Assembly: GCA_025360005.1 (NCBI GenBank)
Contig: JANYDA010000058.1
Coordinates: 1 to 64,000 of the forward strand
From: Fibrobacteria bacterium
GTDB taxonomy: Bacteria > Fibrobacterota > Fibrobacteria > UBA11236
Direction of reading: 5' to 3'
DNA length: 64,000 nt
This document shows positions 48,075 through 56,439 of this stretch, one piece after another. The notes under the pieces were generated by a model. That model saw only the letters and a program-made list of their open reading frames with translations, was not told the origin of the DNA and did no database searches. The position numbers and the translations under genes are program-made. The stretch's first letter is position 1. Every line of letters begins with the position of its first letter.

Positions 48075-49868
48075 TTACTTGCCGTAACGCACCTCGGCGG
48101 AGACGGCGGGTACGTCCGCATTGGCGGCCATGGCTTTCTTCAGGGCCGCCTCTTTTCCCGCATCCGCATACCAATACGTGGAAATGCAGTCCTCATCCTG
48201 GAACTTGCCGTAGCCGTATTTGGCCGTGCCGAACTTGTTCCAATACAGAAGCCATTTGGAATCCTGCTCCCACAGCAGGATATAAGGATTGATCTCGTCG
48301 AGGCGATCGTCCAGCTTGGTGAGGATGGCGTTGCGGGCCTCCAGGTCCGGAGCGCCCTTCTGCAGCTCGATCAGGCTGTCAACCACCTTGTCCTGGACGC
48401 CGGCGATATTGTTGGAGGAAGGTTCGACCGCGGTGTGCGAGGCCCACATGCTCTCCGGATCGCGGAGCCGGGTGCCGCCCCAGGCCGCCTGCGCCAGATC
48501 GAATTCGTAATTGTCCATGCGCTTGGCATAGGTGGACCAGGACAGCTCCTCCAGCTTGGCGGATATGCCGGCCTTCTTCAGATCCTCTACGAAAACATTG
48601 AGGGGACGCATGTCCGCGCCCGTAACGATGGTGAAGGTGAACTCGAAGCGCTTGCCTTCCTTGGCCAGCACGCCGTCGGGACCGGGCTTCCAGCCCGCCT
48701 GAGTCAGCAGTTCCCGGGCCTTGGCGGGATTGTAATCGCGCATGGGATGATGGGGGTTCTTGTTGTCCGGATACAGATCGGCGAAATAGGTGTTGAGCAG
48801 AAAGAGCAGGTTATGGTTGAACTTCTCGTTCATGAGCGGTCTGTTGACCAGATGGCACATGGCCTCCCGGATCCTGGCATCCTGGAAAAAACCGCGCCGC
48901 AGGTTGAAGACCCAGCCGCGGAAGCTCTTGGGATTGCTGTTGTAGAATTTGGTTTTTCCCACCCAGCCTTTCTTCACTTGATCGAAATCGGTTTTCTCCG
49001 CCCAGATGGCGGCGCGATTGATGGGAAAGATATCGATGTCGCCCTTCTTGAGGGATTCCAGCGCCTTAATTTGATCTTCCATGAACTTCCAGCGGACGGT
49101 CTCGAAATTGTATTTGTGCTGGTTGAAGCGCCTGGCAAAGCCCCAATAATCCGCGCGGCGGCGCACCGAAACGGACCGATCCTTTTTGACCTCGTCAAGC
49201 CGGTAGGGGCCGCTCACCACGGGCAGGTCCCAGTTGAGCTGATTGAAATCCTTGCCTTCCCAGGCATGCTTGGGAATGGCCACCAGGCCGCCCGCTTCCC
49301 AGAAGTTCATCCAATGCTTTTTCTTGGCGGTGATGCTGAGGCTCAAGGAGTCCGCGCAAACCGGGCGGTTGAACCGATCCAGGCCTACGCGGAAAAGGGA
49401 AGTGAGATTCTTAGGGTTCATGATCACGTCGTAGTAGAATTGCACATCCTCGCAATGCACGTATTTGCCGTCGCTCCATTGGGCCTTGGGGCTGATCTTA
49501 TAGCTGAAGGTCATGCTGTCCGCGGAGGTTTCCCAACTGTCCGCCAAAATGCCGTAAGGGCGGTTCTCGGTAGGGTGCAGATCGATCAGGGATTCAAAGG
49601 TGAGTCCCATCAATTCCTTGGTGAACCAATTCCAGTCCAGCCAGGGGTTCAAGGTCTTGGGGGCGGGCCCGCCCCAGATGTTGAGAGCGCCTCCCACCAC
49701 GGCGTTGGTATCGGCGTCCGGATCCGCGGGTTCGCCTCCGGTTTCCACCACCACCTTGGCCGCCGGGGCGGCGGGCTTGGCATCCGCGCCTTCCTTCTTA
49801 TTGCAACCGGTCAGGAACGCCCCCGCGCATAACGCCAGTATGAGTGTCAGAAAAATCTTCCGCATCAA
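48075..49868 (-). CDS. yejA: Peptide-binding lipoprotein, YejA/OppA-type (SBP family 5)
   Basis: 597 residues; the ribosome site GGAGAGGCGG stands before ATG 49868 and ATG 49865. Lipobox AFLTGCNKK (Cys about 22), then an Ala/Pro/Glu spacer. SBP-5 features: LNIWGGPAPKTLNPWLDWNW, FSYKISPKAQWSDGKYVHCE, PVVSGPYRLDEV, MCHLVNRPLMNEKFNHNL, NYEFDLAQAAWGG. The wording is closest to YejA, which binds oligopeptides. It heads the yejA-yejB-yejE operon. No ATPase (yejF) follows; the nearest are oppDF 8 kb away. Confidence 0.9.
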   Translation of the reverse strand: MMRKIFLTLILALCAGAFLTGCNKKEGADAKPAAPAAKVVVETGGEPADPDADTNAVVGGALNIWGGPAPKTLNPWLDWNWFTKELMGLTFESLIDLHPTENRPYGILADSWETSADSMTFSYKISPKAQWSDGKYVHCEDVQFYYDVIMNPKNLTSLFRVGLDRFNRPVCADSLSLSITAKKKHWMNFWEAGGLVAIPKHAWEGKDFNQLNWDLPVVSGPYRLDEVKKDRSVSVRRRADYWGFARRFNQHKYNFETVRWKFMEDQIKALESLKKGDIDIFPINRAAIWAEKTDFDQVKKGWVGKTKFYNSNPKSFRGWVFNLRRGFFQDARIREAMCHLVNRPLMNEKFNHNLLFLLNTYFADLYPDNKNPHHPMRDYNPAKARELLTQAGWKPGPDGVLAKEGKRFEFTFTIVTGADMRPLNVFVEDLKKAGISAKLEELSWSTYAKRMDNYEFDLAQAAWGGTRLRDPESMWASHTAVEPSSNNIAGVQDKVVDSLIELQKGAPDLEARNAILTKLDDRLDEINPYILLWEQDSKWLLYWNKFGTAKYGYGKFQDEDCISTYWYADAGKEAALKKAMAANADVPAVSAEVRYGK

Positions 49869-50055
49869 AATCCGCCTCTCCGCGATATCGGCCGTATATT
49901 CCGCAACGCCGTTACACCGTTACGCCGCTACAATGCATACACAGCAATCGCTATACATTGCATATACAGGTAAAATTAGAATATTACCCGCCCAACCCGC
50001 ACCGCAACGCCTATCACCCAGACGGATTGCTAGCTTATCCTTCCGGTCCAAGGCC
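49869..50055. promoter_or_regulatory. Divergent promoter region of the two peptide transporter operons
   Basis: 187 bp between the two binding protein genes. TATATT at 49895-49900 (CCGTATATTCCG) matches the promoter-like motif of the VWA genes. Two AT-rich patches at 49940-49985 follow. There is no clear operator. Confidence 0.4.
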
Positions 50056-51918
50056 ATGCCAGACAACCTTCCCGAACCCTTCCGACCTTCCAACCTGAGA
50101 ATGGCCGCCCCATCAACGGCCGCTTTGCCTATGGCCGCCACCCAGTTTGCCTACGCGCTATTCGCCTGCGCGCTGATCGCTTGCACACCCTCGCGGAAAA
50201 ACCTGGGCAACACCTACCGAGGCGTATTGGCGTCCAATCTCAAGAGTTTCGATCCGGCCATGGCGCAGGACCAGTATTCCAACATGTGCCAATTCCAGAT
50301 CTATGAAACCTTGCTGGAGTATAAGTACCTGGCCCGCCCTTACGACGTGCAACCCTGCCTGGCTTCCGCCGCGCCGGAGATTTCCGACAGCGGCAAGGTC
50401 TATCTCATCCATATGAAAAAGGGAGTCGAGTTCGCCGATGACGCGTGCTTCCCGGGCGGCCGGGGCCGCCAAGTGAAAGCCTCCGATTTCGTATACAGCA
50501 TCAAGCGCATGTGCGACGTAAGGACCAAGACCACGGGCTGGTGGATCTTCGACGGCAAGGTAGTCGGCCTGGACGCGTTCCGCAAAGCCTCGGAATCCCT
50601 GCCGCCTTTTCCGGAGCAATGGCATCCGGCCCTTTACGACGAAGATGTGGAAGGCCTGCGGGCCCTGGACGATAGCACAGTGCGCATCCAGCTCACCAAA
50701 CCCTATCCCTATTTCAAATACATCCTGGCCATGCCTTATGCGGCCGTGGTGCCGCACGAGGCGGTGGAGCATTACGGGGAGGATTTCCTCAGCCACCCGG
50801 TGGGCACCGGGCCCTACCTGCTCAAGGAATGGCGGCGGGGCCTGCGCCTCGTCTTCGATCGCAATCCCAAGTACCATCATGGCTTCTACCCGCGCGAAGG
50901 CACGGCGGAGGATTCCGCGCAAGGCCTGCTGGTGGATTCCGGCCGGACCCTGCCCTTTATCGATCGCATCGAGCTCGATATTTTCGAGGAATACCAGCCC
51001 ATGTGGCTGAACTTCCTGCGCGGAAACCTGGACCGCTCCCCCATCCCTAAAGACAATTACGGCGAGGCGGTGATGCCGGACAAATCCGTGCGCGGGGACA
51101 TGGCCGCCAAAGGCATCGCCCTGTTCCGCCAGAATGAACTGGACGTGCGCTACATCTGCTTCAACTTCGAGGATCCGGTGCTGGGGAAGCAAAAGGCGCT
51201 GCGCCAGGCCATGTCGCTGGCTTATGACGCCAAACAAGGCATGGAACTGTTTTATAACGGCCGCGGCGTGCATGCAAACAGCCCCATCCCGCCCGGGCTG
51301 TTCGGGTACGATTCCACCTGGAAGAATCCCTATTCCCATTACGATGTGGACGCGGCCAAATCCCTTTTGGCCAAGGCGGGATTTCCCGGCGGGCAAGGCC
51401 TGCCGGAGTTCGAGTACCTGACCGTGGCCGGTTCCGATACGCGCCAGATGGGCGAGTTCTTCGCGCAATGCATGGCCCGCATCGGCGTCAGGATAAAAGT
51501 GGCCGCCTGCACCTGGCCGGAATTCCTGGAGCGGCTCAAGCGCAAGAAAGTCCAGATCATCGCCGTGGCCTGGGGCGCGGATTATCCCGATCCGGAAAAC
51601 TTCCTGCAACTGTTGTACGGCCCCAACGAATCCCCGGGCGAGAACAACGCCAACTACAAGAACGCGGAATACGATTCGCTTTACCGGGACATGGCCGTGA
51701 TGCAGGACGGTGCGGAGCGTTCGGCGAAGATCCGCCGCATGCAGGAAATCCTGGCGGAGGACTGCCCCTGGATCTATACCCTGCATCGCCTGAACGAGTT
51801 GCTCATCTACAAGTGGGTGCTCAACCACCGCTCCCACGGCGTGCTGGATGCGCCCATCAAATACTACCGCATCGATGGGGCCTTAAGGCGATCCCTGTTG
51901 CCGGGAGCGGGCGGATGA
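50056..51918 (+). CDS. Peptide-binding lipoprotein, OppA/DppA-type (second system)
   Basis: 620 residues from ATG 50056; ATG 50101 and ATG 50131 are alternatives, and the lipobox CALIAC suits all three. SBP-5 features: GVLASNLKSFDPAMAQDQYS, YLIHMKKGVEFADDACF, VKASDFVYSIKRM, HPVGTGPYLLKEWRRGLRLV, FNFEDPVLGKQKALRQAMSL, IIAVAWGADYPDPENFLQLL. The large protein and the wording resemble dipeptide/oligopeptide binding proteins. Its stop overlaps the next start (ATGA), so it heads a permease operon running away from the yej-type operon. Confidence 0.88.
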   Translation: MPDNLPEPFRPSNLRMAAPSTAALPMAATQFAYALFACALIACTPSRKNLGNTYRGVLASNLKSFDPAMAQDQYSNMCQFQIYETLLEYKYLARPYDVQPCLASAAPEISDSGKVYLIHMKKGVEFADDACFPGGRGRQVKASDFVYSIKRMCDVRTKTTGWWIFDGKVVGLDAFRKASESLPPFPEQWHPALYDEDVEGLRALDDSTVRIQLTKPYPYFKYILAMPYAAVVPHEAVEHYGEDFLSHPVGTGPYLLKEWRRGLRLVFDRNPKYHHGFYPREGTAEDSAQGLLVDSGRTLPFIDRIELDIFEEYQPMWLNFLRGNLDRSPIPKDNYGEAVMPDKSVRGDMAAKGIALFRQNELDVRYICFNFEDPVLGKQKALRQAMSLAYDAKQGMELFYNGRGVHANSPIPPGLFGYDSTWKNPYSHYDVDAAKSLLAKAGFPGGQGLPEFEYLTVAGSDTRQMGEFFAQCMARIGVRIKVAACTWPEFLERLKRKKVQIIAVAWGADYPDPENFLQLLYGPNESPGENNANYKNAEYDSLYRDMAVMQDGAERSAKIRRMQEILAEDCPWIYTLHRLNELLIYKWVLNHRSHGVLDAPIKYYRIDGALRRSLLPGAGG

Positions 51919-52847
51919 CCTCCTTCGTCCTGCGCCGGTTATTGTATACCATCCCCATCCTCTTGGGCATTTCGCTTATCGTGTTCCTCCTGTTCCATGT
52001 GGCGGGCGGCAATCCCGTCTACCGCATGCTGGGAAAGAACGCAAGCCCGGAGGAGATCCTGCGCCTTACCCATCAGATGGGCCTGGACCGGCCGCTGTGG
52101 ATCCAATACCTGCATTACCTGGGCGGCTTGCTGCGCGGCGATTTCGGGCGATCGTGGGAGACCAAGCAGCGCATCGGCGAGATGATCGCGGTGGGCCTGT
52201 GGCCCTCGCTATGCCTGGCCTTGCCGGCATTCTTTTTGACTACGGCTCTGGCCCTGGTGGTAGCCATGCTCTCCACCCTGTCCAAGGGCAGGGCCGCGGA
52301 TCGGTTCCTGGTGATCGCATCCGTATTGGGCATGAGCCTCAGCATCCTGGCCCTTATCATCGGCTCGCAATACCTGCTGGCCTACCGCCTCAACCTCTTC
52401 CCCATCTCCGGCTTCGAATCCGGTTGGCAGGGATTGCCCTATCTGGCCTTGCCGGTGCTGATCTGGATCGCCAACCAGGTGGGCGGGGACGTGCGCTATT
52501 ATCGATCGGTGTTCCTGGAAGAGATAGGCCGCGAGTACGTGGTGACCGCGCGCGCCAAGGGCCTCTCCCGCGCGCGCGCCATGCGCGTGCATGTACTGGG
52601 CAACGCCATGATCCCCATCACCACGCGCGTGGTGATGGAAATCCCGCTGCTGTTCACCGGCAGCCTGCTGCTTGAGAATTTCTTCGGGATCCCGGGCCTG
52701 GGTAACATGAGCGTTAACGCCCTGAACGCTTCGGACTTCCCCGTCATCGAAGCCATGACCCTGTTCGGATCGGTGCTGTACATCCTGGCCAATCTGATCG
52801 GGGACGTACTCTACGCCGTGTTCGATCCGCGCGTGAAACTGGCATGA
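51915..52847 (+). CDS. Peptide ABC transporter permease, OppB/DppB type
   Basis: 310 residues from ATG 51915 overlapping the binding protein stop. Opening FVLRRLLYTIPILLGISLIV, then HVAGGNPVYRMLGKNASPEE, LDRPLWIQYLHYLGGLLRGD, the EAA-type loop REYVVTARAKGLSRARAMRV, and LLLENFFGIPGLGNM. The end YAVFDPRVKLA is typical of this permease type. It pairs with the next gene, 13 bp downstream. Confidence 0.92.
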   Translation: MTSFVLRRLLYTIPILLGISLIVFLLFHVAGGNPVYRMLGKNASPEEILRLTHQMGLDRPLWIQYLHYLGGLLRGDFGRSWETKQRIGEMIAVGLWPSLCLALPAFFLTTALALVVAMLSTLSKGRAADRFLVIASVLGMSLSILALIIGSQYLLAYRLNLFPISGFESGWQGLPYLALPVLIWIANQVGGDVRYYRSVFLEEIGREYVVTARAKGLSRARAMRVHVLGNAMIPITTRVVMEIPLLFTGSLLLENFFGIPGLGNMSVNALNASDFPVIEAMTLFGSVLYILANLIGDVLYAVFDPRVKLA

Positions 52848-52860
52848 AGGGACGCCCGGC

Positions 52861-53709
52861 ATGACGGCATGGAAAGCGTCCCGCCCGCTGCGCAAGCTGC
52901 TCAGGGACAAGCTGGCCTTCGCCGCACTGGCGGTGATCCTCCTCTACGCGGCCACGGGCCTGTTGGCCTTGTTCCACCTGGCCGCCACCCATTACCGGGA
53001 TTCCGTGGGCCCGGCCTATTCGCCTCCCGGCGCCGACTACCTGCTGGGCACGGACGTGCTGGGCCGCAGCGTACTGGAGCGCGTCGTGCACGGCGCGCGC
53101 ATCGCCTTGGTGGTGGGCTTCGTGTCCACCGGCATCGCCATCCCCATCGGCATCCTCTTCGGCCTATTGGCCGGCTTCTACAAAAAGCGCGTGGACGATG
53201 TCATCGTATGGTTCTATACCACGGTGGATTCCATCCCCTACATCCTGCTGGTATTGGCGCTGGCGTTGATCCTGGGCAAGGGGCTCATCTCCGTTTGCAT
53301 CGCCATCGGCATCACTTCCTGGGTGGGCGCCTGCCGGGTGGTGCGCGGCGAGGTGATCAAGCAGACGGAATTGGACTACGTGCAAGCCGCGCGGGCCATG
53401 GGCGCGGGCGATATCCGCATCATGATGCGGCATATCCTGCCCAACGTATTGCACATGGTGCTGATCCAGGCTTCGCTTTTGTTCGTGGAAGCCGTAAAGA
53501 TCGAAGTCATCCTCAGCTACCTGGGCGTGGGCGTGCAGGGCGAACCCAGTTGGGGCGTGATGATCGACGACGCCCGCATCGAACTCATCGGCCGCGGGGC
53601 CTGGTGGCAATTCGCGTCCGCCACCGGGGCCATGTTCCTGCTGCTTCTGGCCTTCAACGTGTTCAACGATGCGTTACGGGATGCGTTGGATCCCAAATCG
53701 GCGGAGTGA
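52861..53709 (+). CDS. Peptide ABC transporter permease, OppC/DppC type
   Basis: 282 residues. Features: FAALAVILLYAATGLLALFH, SPPGADYLLGTDVLGRSVLE, ARIALVVGFVSTGIAIPIGI, the EAA-type loop LDYVQAARAMGAGDIRIMMR, FVEAVKIEVILSYLGVGVQG, and the end RDALDPKSAE. With the two genes upstream it forms a three-gene operon, complete except for the ATPases. Confidence 0.92.
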   Translation: MTAWKASRPLRKLLRDKLAFAALAVILLYAATGLLALFHLAATHYRDSVGPAYSPPGADYLLGTDVLGRSVLERVVHGARIALVVGFVSTGIAIPIGILFGLLAGFYKKRVDDVIVWFYTTVDSIPYILLVLALALILGKGLISVCIAIGITSWVGACRVVRGEVIKQTELDYVQAARAMGAGDIRIMMRHILPNVLHMVLIQASLLFVEAVKIEVILSYLGVGVQGEPSWGVMIDDARIELIGRGAWWQFASATGAMFLLLLAFNVFNDALRDALDPKSAE

Positions 53710-53765
53710 TATCCCATTGCCGCAGGAACGGCCGCGCGCGTGACCGCATCATGCCTGCGGCTCTT

Positions 53766-54329
53766 TCAGAACACCAGCAACAAGCCCGGATTATAATCCG
53801 CGCCCTTGGCCTTGGCTTTTTTCTTAGCCTCGCTGGGATCCTTGCCGCTTTGCTCCACCAGTGAAGTGGCGATCATGCGGATATTGTCCACGGTGGGATC
53901 ATCCCGTTCCGGCGCCTCCGCCCGTTGCGGCACCTTTTCGACCGTGATATACCGCTCGCCCGCCGGGGTTGTGAGGATGGCGCCGAAACGGAAGTGGGTG
54001 GAGGATCCGTCCCGGGAATATTGGGCGCAGGATACGGCCAAGCCCGCCTTGGCCTTGGAGCTGTCCTCTGCCACCGCCACGCCCTTGCGGTTGAATTGGT
54101 AGATCATTTCCTTTTTCAACTCCCGGGAAAAGCGGCCTCCGCCCCATCCCAATCCGGATAAAAGCGTATCCACCGAGTCGGCGATCACGGGATCGGCAAC
54201 GAACAGGACTTCCTTTCCGGTGACGGCCACGGACGCTGGTTGCGGTTGGGACGCCGGGATGCCCGCGCAGCCCGCATAGAATAAGGCCGATACGCCCGCC
54301 AGGGCCGTGCCAATGCGGAAACCGATCAT
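53766..54329 (-). CDS. Small putative lipoprotein
   Basis: 187 residues from ATG 54329, overlapping the gluconokinase stop (ATGA). Lipobox SALFYAGCAG (Cys 21). The mature part (VTGKEVLFVADPVIADSVDT, ELKKEMIYQFNRKGVAVAED, AGLAVSCAQYSRDGSSTHFR) resembles small lipoproteins of the DUF4410/LpoB-like alpha-beta type, but I cannot place it with confidence. Being coupled to a cytosolic sugar kinase is unexpected and may only reflect shared transcription. Confidence 0.65.
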   Translation of the reverse strand: MIGFRIGTALAGVSALFYAGCAGIPASQPQPASVAVTGKEVLFVADPVIADSVDTLLSGLGWGGGRFSRELKKEMIYQFNRKGVAVAEDSSKAKAGLAVSCAQYSRDGSSTHFRFGAILTTPAGERYITVEKVPQRAEAPERDDPTVDNIRMIATSLVEQSGKDPSEAKKKAKAKGADYNPGLLLVF

Positions 54330-54838
54330 AGTTCCAATCCTTTGCGAATGCTTGCGATGATGGAATCCGGAGGCGAGTCCACGGGCACCACCAGAGCGTC
54401 CGCCGGCTCCTCCAGGATTTCGAATTGGCTCCCCAACATGGCCGCCTTGAAATAATGCCCCTGGCGGCGCTTGAGTCGATCCTCCAGCATGGCGTACTCG
54501 CCCTTAAGGTAGATCCATCGCACCCGTTCCAGGCCGTCGCTGAGAAGATCCCGGTAATCCTGCTTCAAGGCCGAACAAGCCAGTACGGCCCGTCCCTGCT
54601 TGGCCCGGATGCCGATGAGAAGATTTCGGATGGCCATGAGCCACGGCCTGCGATCGCGATCGTTGAGCGGAAGCCCTTGCGCCATCTTATTGATGTTGCC
54701 GTTGGGCTGGAAATCGTCCCCGTCGTAAAAGGGCCATCGCAGCGCCCCCGCGAGCTGCTTTCCGATGGTGGTTTTGCCGCAGCCGGAAACGCCCATGAGG
54801 ATGACTATGGAAGCGATTGGCCCGCTGGTGGATGTCAT
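54326..54838 (-). CDS. gntK: Gluconokinase
   Basis: 170 residues, the normal GntK length. P-loop GVSGCGKTTIGKQLAGAL, YDGDDFQPNGNINKMAQGLP, PLNDRDRRPWLMAI, VLACSALKQDYRDLL, WIYLKGEYAMLEDRLKRRQGHYFKAAMLGSQF are all conserved. It phosphorylates gluconate to 6-phosphogluconate with ATP, feeding the pentose phosphate or Entner-Doudoroff routes. No gluconate transporter or dehydrogenase is nearby. Confidence 0.93.
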   Translation of the reverse strand: MTSTSGPIASIVILMGVSGCGKTTIGKQLAGALRWPFYDGDDFQPNGNINKMAQGLPLNDRDRRPWLMAIRNLLIGIRAKQGRAVLACSALKQDYRDLLSDGLERVRWIYLKGEYAMLEDRLKRRQGHYFKAAMLGSQFEILEEPADALVVPVDSPPDSIIASIRKGLEL

Positions 54839-54973
54839 GCTTCGGATACCCCCGCTCGAGGAAAAAATAACCTCTGGAACGGGCTGCCTGAGGATTAAAT
54901 CGGCGGATGCGGGAAAAGAGGCTACCGGAATTATTCACCGGTTTGCCTAGTGAAGAAGGGAAAAGGGCGAAGC

Positions 54974-55002
54974 AAAAAGGGCCGGATTGCACCAGACCCT
55001 TC
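54974..55002 (-). terminator. Rho-independent terminator of the ThuA-domain gene
   Basis: On the minus strand, AAGGGTC pairs with GGCCCTT across a 10-12 nt loop, followed by a run of five T (54978-54974), 25 bp past the stop at 55027. It is the only hairpin with a T-run of this length that I see in the window. Confidence 0.6.
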
Positions 55003-55026
55003 TCATCCTGCTTTTTCCCGAGCGCT

Positions 55027-56241
55027 TCAGTTCACAAAGAAGCGTTTACTGCCTACGCGCCCATTGGCCAATGCTACTCGCATCACATATACGCCGGCCT
55101 TGACGCCCTTGAAGTCCGCGCTGAGATCATAATCTACCGGATACTGATTGCCCTTGATTTCCTTCACCTTGTGCCCAGCCATATCGAACAGGGTCACCAT
55201 GTGATAGCCGGGCTTGTTGATGAACACGCCGGGTTGATCGGAAGGATGGAAGGTGATGCCGGAGCCATCCAGAGCGAAGTTCAAATCGGCATTGCGGGGC
55301 TTAAGGGCCGTGGATACCGCCACGGTATCATAACCGGCGACATAGTACATGAATTGCCGGTAGAACTTATCCCATACGGCCTGGGTCATGGCTTGCATGG
55401 TGACCAGATCATGGGCTTCCATGAAGTAGCCGATATTCCCTTTCTTGTCCGGAAAGGTCCAGGTGGCCGGATATCCGCCGGGTACGCTGTAGTTGTAGGC
55501 GCTGCCGCAATTGGTTCCGGTGCCGCCCTTGGTGCAATGGACTGCGTCCATTTTCAAGAGCACGGTAGCCTCCGGATGGATATCGGTGATGATCTTATTG
55601 AAGGTATGCCACTCGCCTTGCGGCCAGATCACGGTATCCTTGCCCGCGAAACTAATCCCTTCCATGATTGGGCTGGCCTTCGCAGCTTGCGGAATGAAAA
55701 CGGGAGCGCTGATGGTGATTCGGCTGCTCTCTCCGGTGTACTCCACGGGATGCGCTGTGTTGTAAAACCACGGCCAATTGTTGCCCGCGCGCGAGTCCCC
55801 GGAAGAATGCTGGATGAATACGCCTCCGCCTTGGTTCTCCACGAAGTCCTGGACAGCCGTTCGGTTAGCCGTGGGGAAGCCGTTGGAGGAAGCCCAGGAA
55901 GAGATGTAGTTGGCGAAGAAAACCTGGTAGCCTTTTAACTTGGCGGCGGTAACGGCGTTGCCGTCGGTGGTGACATCCACGGTCCACCCTTCGACCCCGC
56001 CCAGACGCTGGAGCGTGGCGATCAGGTTTTGCGGGCTGGCGTTTTTGTGATGGTCGTAATTGTAGAAGAAGTCTCCCACCAGGATGGACTTCAGTCTGGA
56101 GGTCAGGACGTAGGATTTCCCGCCCACGGTAATGGTGCGCTGCTTGGCAAGCGAGGGCGTTCCTTGGCCATGCGATAAGGAAAGCCCCAGCACTAAGGCC
56201 GCCGCCCCAAAAATAGACGTTCGTACGGTATTCACTCTCAT
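55027..56241 (-). CDS. Secreted ThuA-like protein with C-terminal sorting-type domain
   Basis: 404 residues from ATG 56241 (AGAAGGAAA upstream). Signal peptide (IFGAAALVLGLSLSHGQ). Residues about 45-310 are a ThuA/trehalose-utilisation-like class I amidotransferase fold: KSILVGDFFYNYDHHKNASP, GYQVFFANYISSWASSNGFP, GGGVFIQHSSGD, YTGESSRITI, MEAHDLVTMQ. The last ~75 residues (VTLFDMAGHKVKEIKGNQYP then GVKAGVYVMRVALANGR and KRFFVN) match the C-terminal sorting domains used by type IX-like secretion in Bacteroidota and Fibrobacterota. It should therefore be exported to the cell surface or medium. Probable glycan-related role. Confidence 0.8.
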   Translation of the reverse strand: MRVNTVRTSIFGAAALVLGLSLSHGQGTPSLAKQRTITVGGKSYVLTSRLKSILVGDFFYNYDHHKNASPQNLIATLQRLGGVEGWTVDVTTDGNAVTAAKLKGYQVFFANYISSWASSNGFPTANRTAVQDFVENQGGGVFIQHSSGDSRAGNNWPWFYNTAHPVEYTGESSRITISAPVFIPQAAKASPIMEGISFAGKDTVIWPQGEWHTFNKIITDIHPEATVLLKMDAVHCTKGGTGTNCGSAYNYSVPGGYPATWTFPDKKGNIGYFMEAHDLVTMQAMTQAVWDKFYRQFMYYVAGYDTVAVSTALKPRNADLNFALDGSGITFHPSDQPGVFINKPGYHMVTLFDMAGHKVKEIKGNQYPVDYDLSADFKGVKAGVYVMRVALANGRVGSKRFFVN

Positions 56242-56439
56242 TTTCCTTCTCCCCAGTATTCGTAACCGATGTTTCAACTGGCAAACCCCAGATTCACAAG
56301 AGTGGTTGCCTATGGCCTGCATTGAATGTATTCCGGACCCGGCGAATGCACATCCGGTATAACCGGTACTTACAAACTTTATGTTTCCCCGAGGTGAACG
56401 GGTTTCCCCCTCGTAGAGGGGGTCAAACTCCCCAAAAAC
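56242..56439. other. Gap with a GC-rich stem-loop
   Basis: 198 bp. The stem-loop CCCCCTC-GTA-GAGGGGG (56406-56422) lies 18 bp past the stop of the barrel gene and may end its transcript, though without a T-run. The rest is probably the promoter of the ThuA-domain gene. Confidence 0.4.

Noticed and set aside
48435-49832. 465-codon plus-strand ORF opposite yejA
   Set aside because: His/Gly-rich antisense frame with no recognisable domain; the minus strand is a clear SBP family 5 protein.
50158-51837. 559-codon minus-strand ORF opposite the second peptide-binding protein
   Set aside because: Antisense shadow with His/Gly/Arg composition; the plus strand is conserved and coupled to a permease.
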